Positions 20,415 through 28,400 of a stretch of DNA of 64,000 nucleotides are shown here, in pieces. How positions within the stretch are numbered: position 1 is the stretch's first letter; each line of letters begins with the position of its first letter. Position numbers and translations under genes: made by a program. Origin of the DNA: Gammaproteobacteria bacterium 50_400_T64 (lineage in GTDB: Bacteria > Pseudomonadota > Gammaproteobacteria > Pseudomonadales > Porticoccaceae); assembly GCA_002162755.1 (NCBI GenBank), contig MAAS01000026.1, forward strand, positions 1 through 64,000, read 5' to 3'. The notes under the pieces were generated by a model. It saw only the letters and a program-made list of their open reading frames with translations. It ran no database searches and was not told where the DNA came from.

Positions 20415-21587
20415 ATGAGTATCAGAGGAAAAGCCTTTATCGCCGGGGTGTACGAACACCCGCTGCGGGAGGCCACAGGTAAAACCGTACCCCAGTTGCA
20501 CGCCGAGGTCGCCAAGGGTGCACTGGAAGACGCGGGTCTGAGCAAAGACGATATCGATGCTTACTATTGTGCTGGTGACGTGCCGGGCCTTGGCCCGCTG
20601 AATCAGGCGGAATATATGGGCTTGAATGTTACCCAGTTTGATAGCACGGAAGTGGGTGGTTCATCCTATGTCGCCCACGTTAATCACGCCGCTCAGGCCA
20701 TCGCTATGGGCCATTGCAAAGTCGCATTGATTACCCTGGCCGGTCGCCCTCGCGCCGATGCCAAAGAGAATTACCGCACTCGCCCCGGTGGCGGCCCCCC
20801 TGCTGACTATGCCTTTGAAGCACCTTTTCGCCCGGTGGTGACCAATATGTACGGCATGGCGGCGATGCGTCACATGCACGAATACGGCACTACCAGCGAA
20901 CAGTTAGCCTGGGTGAAAGTCGCAGCATCTCACCATGCCCAGCACAACGAGCATGCCATGTTGCGCAATGTAGTGACGGTAGAAGATGTCGTGAATTCAC
21001 CGATGATCAGTGATCCCCTACACCGCCTCGATTGTTGTGTGATGAGTGATGGCGGCGGTGCGGTTATCGTCGTTGCCCCAGAAATTGCCGCCCAGTTAAA
21101 GCGCCCCGTCGTCAAAGTACTGGGTGCGGGTGAAGCGATCAAACACCTCAATGGTGGCAAGGTTGATCTGACTTACTCCGGCGCTCGCTGGTCCGGGCCG
21201 AAGGCTTTTGAAGAGGCCGGTGTGACTCCGGCCGATATTAAATACGCTTCAATTTATGATTCATTCACCATCACCGTGGTGGAAACTCTCGAAGACCTCG
21301 GCTTTTGTGCCAAGGGTGAGGGCGGTAAATTTGTTGCCGATGGCAACTTGATTTCCGGAGTCGGCAAACTGCCCTTTAATACCGATGGTGGCGGCTTGTG
21401 TAATAACCACCCGACTGACCGAGGCGGTATTACCAAAGTGATTGAAGCGGTGCGCCAGTTGCGTGGTGAAGCACACCCTAAAGTACAAGTCCCTAATTGC
21501 GACATCGCCCTGGCCCATGGCACAGGCGGCTTGCTCGGCTCACGCATGGGCAGTGCAACATTAATTATGGGAGGTGCTGACGCATGA
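20415..21587 (+). CDS. Thiolase-fold protein lacking the nucleophilic Cys (SCP-x/Ltp2-like)
   Basis: This is a thiolase-superfamily protein of 390 residues. At the position of the acyl-accepting cysteine of true thiolases the sequence reads EVGGSSYVAH (about 79-88), so the covalent thiolase mechanism is not available. The C-terminal half has IYDSFTITVVETLEDLGFC (about 280-298), CNNHPTDRGG and AHGTGGLLGS, the pattern of lipid-transfer/thiolase-like proteins. The next gene overlaps by four bases and encodes a DUF35 zinc-ribbon/OB protein. Ltp2-ChsH2 of steroid side-chain degradation is a known thiolase-fold/DUF35 aldolase pair, so a retro-aldol cleavage of a hydroxyacyl-CoA is a reasonable inference. 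The substrate is unknown. Confidence 0.85.
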   Translation: MSIRGKAFIAGVYEHPLREATGKTVPQLHAEVAKGALEDAGLSKDDIDAYYCAGDVPGLGPLNQAEYMGLNVTQFDSTEVGGSSYVAHVNHAAQAIAMGHCKVALITLAGRPRADAKENYRTRPGGGPPADYAFEAPFRPVVTNMYGMAAMRHMHEYGTTSEQLAWVKVAASHHAQHNEHAMLRNVVTVEDVVNSPMISDPLHRLDCCVMSDGGGAVIVVAPEIAAQLKRPVVKVLGAGEAIKHLNGGKVDLTYSGARWSGPKAFEEAGVTPADIKYASIYDSFTITVVETLEDLGFCAKGEGGKFVADGNLISGVGKLPFNTDGGGLCNNHPTDRGGITKVIEAVRQLRGEAHPKVQVPNCDIALAHGTGGLLGSRMGSATLIMGGADA

Positions 21588-21991
21588 GTGAATTAAACGG
21601 CATGAATCGACCCAGTAAAGTGCGTGCGCCCCGTGTAAATGATGAAACCAAAGGTTTCTGGGATGCGACAGGCGAAGGTAAATTACTGGTTAAACACTGC
21701 AATAGCTGTGGTGAAAATCATTTTTACCCGCGTAGCTTCTGCCCCTTTTGCTTTAGTGACGATACCGAATATTTAGAAACAAGGGGCCGTGGCACCATTT
21801 ACACCTACAGTGTTATGCGCCGAACGAAAGAGCCGTGGGCCATTGCCTATGTGACGCTCGACGAAGGCCCGACGATGATGACTAATTTAATTGACTGCGA
21901 TTTCGATAAGCTCGAAATTGGTCAGGCCGTTAAAGTGGCATTTATCGACACAGGTGAAGGCACGGCGGTGCCGTTTTTTGCGCCAGTCTGA
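21584..21991 (+). CDS. DUF35 OB-fold/zinc-ribbon acyl-CoA-associated protein
   Basis: A 135-residue protein with an N-terminal helix and rubredoxin-like zinc ribbon (CNSC at about 42-45 and CPFC at about 56-59) followed by an OB fold (GRGTIYTYSVMRRTKEPW, then YVTLDEGPTMMTNLID). This is the DUF35 family, whose members bind acyl-CoA and form complexes with thiolase-fold partners. The ATGA overlap with the upstream thiolase-like gene strongly suggests that the two products act as one complex. Confidence 0.9.
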   Translation: MSELNGMNRPSKVRAPRVNDETKGFWDATGEGKLLVKHCNSCGENHFYPRSFCPFCFSDDTEYLETRGRGTIYTYSVMRRTKEPWAIAYVTLDEGPTMMTNLIDCDFDKLEIGQAVKVAFIDTGEGTAVPFFAPV

Positions 21992-22043
21992 ATTCAATTT
22001 ACACATTATTTTTTAATCAACAGAAAAGAGTGGTAAGTAATCA

Positions 22044-23147
22044 GTGAAAAATTTCAAAATTGCAGTATTGGCTGGTGATGGTATCGGGCCGGAAATTATG
22101 ACCGAAGCACTTAAAGTGCTGAAAGTAATCGAGGCGCGCAATGAGGTGAGCTTTGAACTGATGCCTGCCGCTTTTGGTGCCAATGCATACTTCGAGTGTG
22201 GCCACCCTTTTCCGCAAGCCACTATCGATATTTGCGATACCGCGGATGCTATTCTCAAAGGGCCCATTGGTTTAAGCCATGAAGCCTCGCAAAAAATCCC
22301 CGTCGATATGTTGCCCGAACGTGCCGCGCTGTTGCCTATGCGCCGTCGTTATAATACTTTTGCCAACTTTCGTCCTGTGTCTCTGCCGAAAGAGCTGGCC
22401 CATTTTTCACCCCTGAAGCCAGAAATTATTGGTGAAGGCATCGATTTAATTATGGTGCGTGAACTGGTTGGTGGTCTCTATTTTGGTGAAAAAGAAGTCG
22501 GTGTTAACGAAGAAGGTTTGCGCTATGTGCGCGAAACCTTGGAGTACGATGAAGGGCAAATTAGTCGCATCCTTCACGAAGCCTTTAAAATTTCTATGCG
22601 CCGCAAGAAGGTGCTGCACAATATTCACAAAAGCAATGTGCTGAAATCTAGCGTTTTGTGGAATGAAATTATTGAAGAAATTGCCCCGCAATATCCTGAA
22701 GTTAAAGTTATCCATATTTTGGTTGATGCCGCCGCTACCATGCTGTGCTTAAACCCCACGCAGTTTGACGTGATGGTCATGGAAAATATGTTCGGCGATA
22801 TTCTCAGCGATCAGGGCGGCGGTATTCTCGGCTCTCTAGGCTTAATGCCCTCGGCCTGTCTGGGGCCCGATAAGGCTTACTACGAGCCTTCCCACGGTTC
22901 TGCACCGGATATCGCTGGTAAGAATATTGCCAACCCCTATTCGATGATTGGTTCGGTGGCGATGATGCTCGAAAATAGTTGCGATATGGCCGATGAAGCA
23001 GAAAATGTTTGGGCTGCTATGCAGGGTGTTTTTGCCGATGGCTTTTCAACCGCTGATTTAAGTAAGCCAGGTTCTGGTGTCACCATGATTAATACCCAGG
23101 AATTTGGCGAGCGTGTCGTGGCTAAATTAGAGGCACAAACGCGTTAA
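22044..23147 (+). CDS. Isopropylmalate/isocitrate dehydrogenase family protein
   Basis: A 367-residue NAD(P)-dependent beta-decarboxylating dehydrogenase. Visible blocks are AGDGIGPEIM near the N-terminus, RELVGGLYFGEKE (the LeuB-like substrate-loop motif RELTGGIYFG), NIHKSNVLKSSVLW with the catalytic Lys region, VMENMFGDILSDQGGGILGSLG with the catalytic Asp residues, and EPSHGSAPDIAGKNIANPY for cofactor binding. LeuB is the closest match, but there is no leuC, leuD or leuA nearby and the gene sits among catabolic genes. A related 2-hydroxyacid substrate is therefore possible. The start is a GTG at 22044. An ATG-independent start with a weak ribosome site leaves some doubt about the first residues. 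Confidence 0.85.
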   Translation: MKNFKIAVLAGDGIGPEIMTEALKVLKVIEARNEVSFELMPAAFGANAYFECGHPFPQATIDICDTADAILKGPIGLSHEASQKIPVDMLPERAALLPMRRRYNTFANFRPVSLPKELAHFSPLKPEIIGEGIDLIMVRELVGGLYFGEKEVGVNEEGLRYVRETLEYDEGQISRILHEAFKISMRRKKVLHNIHKSNVLKSSVLWNEIIEEIAPQYPEVKVIHILVDAAATMLCLNPTQFDVMVMENMFGDILSDQGGGILGSLGLMPSACLGPDKAYYEPSHGSAPDIAGKNIANPYSMIGSVAMMLENSCDMADEAENVWAAMQGVFADGFSTADLSKPGSGVTMINTQEFGERVVAKLEAQTR

Positions 23148-23185
23148 ATTTCCCCGTTGGCTTAAATAATAAAAAGAGAATAATA

Positions 23186-23698
23186 ATGCCACCTAAAAAA
23201 CTCTCGGCTTTTCATCGGGGGATGCATCAAGTTGCGTCGACAAGTGCGGGCGCGTGGTTTATGGCCCGCACCCAGCACCACCTTGACCGCATCGTGTTTA
23301 GCGTATCGGGTGGCCGTACCACCATGGCGGGTGTTCTAACGGGCCTGTCAGTCGTGGTTTTATCGGCCAAAGGTGCGAAGAGCGGGGTGATTCGCGATAC
23401 CCCCTTATTGTGCATTGAAGACGAAGCAGAGCCGGGTGTTTTTGCTATTGTTGCCAGCAACTTTGGTCAGGGTCACAACCCTGCCTGGTACTACAATCTG
23501 AAAGCTAACCCTCAGGCGTGTTGTACATTGCGCGGGCAGTCGCAGGATTATGTGGCGACTGAATTAGAAGGCGACGAATATCAGCGCTATTGGGGTTATG
23601 CCCTCGATACCTATATGGGTTTTCCCCACTACAAACGCCGTGTCGGTGATCGGCACATCCCCATTTTTGTGATGAAACCTGTTTCAGCCAACGACTAA
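23186..23698 (+). CDS. DDN/F420-type nitroreductase family (split-barrel) protein
   Basis: A 170-residue protein of the deazaflavin-dependent nitroreductase fold. The family pattern is seen as VVVLSAKGAKSGVIRDTPLL, then ASNFGQGHNPAWYYNLKANPQA and a short C-terminal IPIFVM strand. Characterised relatives (Ddn of mycobacteria) use coenzyme F420; others bind FMN or heme. The cofactor here cannot be read from sequence. The ATG at 23186 follows an AAAAGAGAATAATA ribosome region. It lies between the dehydrogenase and the epoxide hydrolase-like gene, with short gaps that suggest one transcript. Confidence 0.8.
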   Translation: MPPKKLSAFHRGMHQVASTSAGAWFMARTQHHLDRIVFSVSGGRTTMAGVLTGLSVVVLSAKGAKSGVIRDTPLLCIEDEAEPGVFAIVASNFGQGHNPAWYYNLKANPQACCTLRGQSQDYVATELEGDEYQRYWGYALDTYMGFPHYKRRVGDRHIPIFVMKPVSAND

Positions 23699-23726
23699 AA
23701 TAGCGATTCAAAACGGGAGAATAATA

Positions 23727-24119
23727 ATGTCTGCACCAGCACATCAAAAAACAGTGACTGCGTTCTGTCAGGCCTGGGAAGATCTTGATATTGACGCAGT
23801 GCTTAGCTATATGAGCGACGATGCGGTTTATCACAATGTGCCGCTAGAGCCCCTGGTGGGGCAGGATCAAATACGGGGCTTTCTTACTGCCTTTCTCGGT
23901 GCTGCGAGTTCTTGCACCTTCGAAATATTGACCACTGTCGCTGATGAGCAGCGTGTCGTTACCGAAAGGCTGGATAGTTTTTCATTGGGTGATAACACCT
24001 TGTCAGAACTGCCGGTATTGGGCATCTTCGAATTTAACGCTGAGGGTAAAATTAGTCATTGGCGTGAATATTTCGATTTAAAAACCTGGGCGGATAAGGG
24101 TGGCCCCGCGATTGGCTAG
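23727..24119 (+). CDS. Limonene-1,2-epoxide hydrolase family protein
   Basis: A 130-residue SnoaL/NTF2-fold protein. All five residues of the limonene-epoxide-hydrolase active site can be placed: Tyr35 and Asn37 (YHN), Arg81 and Asp83 (ERLDSF), and Asp117 (WREYFD). They correspond to Y53, N55, R99, D101 and D132 of the Rhodococcus enzyme. This argues for true epoxide hydration in one step without a covalent intermediate, rather than a mere SnoaL-like fold. A GGGAGAATAATA site precedes the ATG. Context (acyl-CoA enzymes, DDN-like reductase) suggests a role in breakdown of a cyclic or terpenoid compound; that substrate is inferred only. Confidence 0.85.
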   Translation: MSAPAHQKTVTAFCQAWEDLDIDAVLSYMSDDAVYHNVPLEPLVGQDQIRGFLTAFLGAASSCTFEILTTVADEQRVVTERLDSFSLGDNTLSELPVLGIFEFNAEGKISHWREYFDLKTWADKGGPAIG

Positions 24120-24198
24120 CCTGTTGTAATGATTTGTTCTGAGACTACCCTGCTTCAATATTTCCTGTTTTATGAAAAATTAGCGCAGAGATCTTCAA

Positions 24199-25119
24199 TT
24201 GCAAAGAAATGATTATCTTAAGGCCGTACTCTTTCTTAATTTAGCGGGATTATTCTGGGCCGGAAATCTAATTTCCGGCAGCCTGCTGAGTGACTATGTC
24301 GGTCCTGGGTTTATTGTCGCCAGCAGAGCCGTTGCCGGCAGTATTATTCTCATCCTGTTTTTTCGCTTTAGTGGCCAGCGCGATATATTTTCAGGTGTTA
24401 AAAGTTGGCGACTGTTAATGCTGATGTCACTCAGTGGTGTGCTTGGTTTCCAGATTTTACTGTATCTGGGTTTGCGCTATACCACGCCCATTAATGCCGG
24501 CTTGATGAACTCTCTAACGCCACTGGCAACCGCTTTACTGGCCGCAATATTCCTGCGTGAGAATTTACAGCGTAGCCAATGGTTGGCGGCAGCCATAACC
24601 ATTGTTGGCGTTAGCTGGATATTGAGCGGTGGCCAACTATCGGCGTTGCTCGCGCTAGATTTCAATGTTGGCGATATGTTGATGTTACTCGCTGTATTGT
24701 CATGGGGAATTTATGGCATAGCGGGTCGACGGGTAATGCAAACAATGAGTGCGCTAGAAACCACGGCCATTGGTTTGTTTTTATCTGTCATCCCGGCTCT
24801 ATCACTAGCGACGGTTGAAGGGTTCTATTTTATTAAGCCAGAAGTGAATGGGCTGGTTGTCGCGATACTGGCTTTTGTTTGCATTGGGCCAACGGTGTTG
24901 TCGCTATTCTGGTGGAACCGGGGCGTACAATTGATTGGCCCCAGTCAGGCGGCCCTCTACCTTAATGTGATACCGGTTTATGCCATTGTTTTAGCAGTCT
25001 TTCTGCTTGATGCAACACTGAGTCGTAGCGATATTGTGGGCGCATGTCTGATTCTTGCCGGTAGCTTGTATGGCGGGGTGTTTGCGGTTATGCGAAGTCA
25101 TCAATCTAAAACCTGCTGA
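24199..25119 (+). CDS. EamA/DMT-superfamily transporter
   Basis: A 306-residue inner-membrane protein with ten hydrophobic helices arranged as two EamA repeats (the first starting LFLNLAGLFWAGNLI, the second GDMLMLLAVLSWGIYGIAGR). It is a drug/metabolite transporter and probably exports small metabolites or amino acids. The start appears to be a TTG at 24199, since no ATG or GTG precedes the first helix and the next in-frame ATG lies well inside the repeat. Substrate unknown. It may belong to the catabolic cluster upstream, but 79 bases separate them. Confidence 0.85.
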   Translation: MQRNDYLKAVLFLNLAGLFWAGNLISGSLLSDYVGPGFIVASRAVAGSIILILFFRFSGQRDIFSGVKSWRLLMLMSLSGVLGFQILLYLGLRYTTPINAGLMNSLTPLATALLAAIFLRENLQRSQWLAAAITIVGVSWILSGGQLSALLALDFNVGDMLMLLAVLSWGIYGIAGRRVMQTMSALETTAIGLFLSVIPALSLATVEGFYFIKPEVNGLVVAILAFVCIGPTVLSLFWWNRGVQLIGPSQAALYLNVIPVYAIVLAVFLLDATLSRSDIVGACLILAGSLYGGVFAVMRSHQSKTC

Positions 25120-25415
25120 ATTCAGCCCCTAATAAACCCTAAATTTGTAAATCGTGCCTCAAATGTTTTTGCAATGGTTTTTTATGGCGGCATATGTTAT
25201 AGAAGTATGCGACCGAAGAAGCTAGATCTGCAGATAGGTGTGACGAGGTGATTGGTTGTCTCGATATGAATTAAAATCACCAGTGGTTATCGCTAGGGTA
25301 TGGAGCCCACTAATAAACGGCTGATTGTATTTGATTAATCTTCATCAATACGGCTGCTCCTGTTATTTTTCTGTTTCTTCGGTAAAAAAACAATAAATAT
25401 CGAAGGAATGATCTT
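25120..25415. other. Intergenic region before the giant membrane-protein gene
   Basis: 296 bases with no credible gene on either strand. It is AT-richer than its surroundings. A 7-bp inverted pair GGTGATT/AATCACC flanks about 20 bases near 25247-25281. No clear promoter boxes were recognised. Confidence 0.5.
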
Positions 25416-28400
25416 GTGAATAATGATGTAGCTCCAGGGCTAAGTTCTAAGCGTCGACGGGCAACAGGGCTGGGCCCCTATTTTTTTAGTTTTTTAATTA
25501 TCATTATTCCTGCTACAGCTACCTATTACTTTCATCTGCAAAACCAGGAAAGCTATCATCAAAAAAGATCTTTTCGTGCCCTTGACGAGGCCGGTCGCCT
25601 GCTCGATAGAAACATTTCAGCCTTTATGAAGTTACAGTCAAAAACGAAAGCTTATGATTTGTCGCTGAGGAATAATTCAATATTTACTGATATTGAATTC
25701 GAGAGGGAGCCCACAGAATCAGGCGGCGGCGGATCTGAAATCAAACTTGATCCTTTAGAACTTGTGATCGTTGATGGGAATATTAAGTTAACACACCAGT
25801 TTGTGGAAAAGGCAGAGGGTAAAAGCAAAGGCGCTATTGTTCGAAGTCAAGTCTCACTTGAATATTTACTTTCTGATCTTCGTCGGCGTCGAGAATTTGA
25901 TGTTATTGCTTTTGCACTTCCAGATGGCGGTGTTATGTATAGCACTGAAACAGAGCGTTCAGACTTCTTTTCTGGACGTCTAGACAAACAACCGATATCG
26001 CGTGTAAAGCGCTACAGTAGTGTTGAATATCTATTAAAATTGGCAAGTTGTAAGTTGCAGGAAAATAACAATAAATCGAAAGTAGGTGTGCCGTGTGATA
26101 ATGATATTGGCCTCGGGCAGGCTGCCTTTGTTGAGGTTGATGTCGGTGATACGACAAAACTTGTATTTATTCAGCCCTATCTACCTCAGCAAGAAAATAT
26201 ATTTTGTTATCTTAAAGGTGAGAGTTGTGGGGCCGGCAAGTTAAATCAAGGAGCAGGTTATATCGTTGGTGTGGTTGATGTTGGTCGCTTTGATGCTCGG
26301 GTACAGCGCATCCCACCTAATATTGTAGCTGCGATCGTGCTGGTTACACTCATTGTTCTGTTATTGGCACCGTATTTTCGAATTGCTCTGGGTGGGCCAC
26401 TTTCATCCGTTAGCCAGCTTTTTTCAGGGGTTTTGCTCAGTGCTGGTGTGCTGAGTGCCGGTGTTGCAGTGATTTTAATATTGTGGGCAACATTAGGTCG
26501 TAGTATTTTGGAGGCTGGTGAATATACAGCTAGGCAGTTGTCCGTCAATATTGAAGAAGATGTGAGAGGTGAATTAATAGAGAGGTTGTCGATTTATAAG
26601 TCGTTAAGAAATGAAGTTTCTATGCATTATAAAAATAAATCATGGGGTGGTGGTTTTTCAGCAGAGCCCAGAAATAAAGCTATTGGCGTGGAAGATATTA
26701 CCCCTCCGTCTTGTAGAGAAAAAACTATAAAATACCGGCCACCCTATCGAGTTATGTTTTTCGTTGATAACGATGGTGAAAGTATCGACGGTAAAAGTAT
26801 CGACGGTGAAAATGAAAAATATAACTGTAAATATTTCTTCGATTACCGTAGCAGCCCTCTTAAAAATGTTGATATAGCCAAAAGAAAATACTTTAAAGAT
26901 GCGAAAAGGAATAGCTTGGATCTCTTTAGTTTTTATGAAAAAGATACATTGCCAAGCTTCGCAATTGAACGGATTATGAGTTATAGCACGGGCTCTCCTT
27001 CTTTAGCCATGGCTATTCCGGAGTCGGGGATTGGCAGTTTATCTCTGCTCGATAGAGCAAGGGTTGGCGTTATCAGTGGCCCTTTGCAAAGTTTGGCTGC
27101 ACCGGTTCTGCCAGTGGGGTTTCACTTTGCCATTATTGAAGATGAAACAGGTCTCGTTATTGCACACGATAACGCTGGGCGAGTGCTGGTTGAAGATTTT
27201 TTTCGTGAATCCGATGATAACCCTGAGCTACGTGCTGCGGTGAAGCGTCGGCAGGATAAAATTATTCATGGGAAATACCACGGTCTGCAAAGTCTATTCC
27301 ACTCGCGGCCAATACGGGATATTCCCTGGAGTGTCGTTGTAATACAGGATAAGTCGTTAGTGCAAATGGCCAGATTCGAAATTGCAGCGATCGCACTTGG
27401 TGAATTATTTCTTATTTTTATGGTTATCGGTGTCTGTATTTTTTCAACCGTAATATTTTGGCGACGCCTTCCATGGACGTGGTTGTGGCCGATGCGGAGA
27501 AAAATATTTGACGATCATCCTTCGGTATTTTATGCGGCTTTATTTGCTCTGCCTTTTGCTATTTTTGTCGGCATCGTCGTTATCTTAACGCTGAGTGGGT
27601 TTGGGCTCGTTATAGGGGTGGTGATCACTATGCTTTGCGGTGCTAATTTAATGTACCAGGTGTCTGTTCAACCATTAGATGTTGCTTTACTTCAAGTAAG
27701 ACAATGGCGTACGCCGGCATTAATTCTATTGGTTTCTATCTTGCTGGTTATTATTTTAGGGGTTTTATTCGGATCTTTTATCGATAATATAGCGCCACAG
27801 TTATTGACCGGGCCATTTCAGCTATGCATGGCATTACTTTTGGTTTTGATAGCTCTAACTGTAGGCTCACCCTGGCTGATGCGTAAGCTTTGGGATGTGA
27901 GTGTTGATAAAAATATGGGGAAGCCGATTCTATGTGAGTCTCTGCGACGTTCCCGTCATATCACAGCCGGTGTTCTTTGCCTTTTGATGTTTGGAGGTTT
28001 GCCAGCAGGAGCTGCATTTAAAGATGCCTATGAAACCTATATGGATTTACTTTTCCGCCATAGTGCTATCGATGCAGCCTTGGCGCTTGATCGAAGGAGG
28101 GGTGAGTTAAGGCGCTATATAGGTTCGCTGGAAAAAAACGGAAGCATTCAGAACGCTCCTGCCCGGACAGCATCGTCTGATTTTTTTCTTGATGCCCCCT
28201 ATCGAGGTGTTTTCTCAGGGGAATATCTACTGACTGTCATGAGTGAGAGCAGATCAAAGAAACGTCTCAGTTATGCTGTTGGTGAGGCATGTCCAACTGA
28301 AATAAAAAAATCAAAAAATTCAGGTTTGGCTGCTTTTATTGTGGACAAGGTATCTTCTATAGATGAGCGAATGGCTCGCCTTCATTTGGCAGGTGCTCAG

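Noticed and set aside
20415..21587. Call as acetyl-CoA acetyltransferase (true thiolase)
   Set aside because: The nucleophilic Cys is missing at the expected place, so a biosynthetic or degradative thiolase reaction is not supported.
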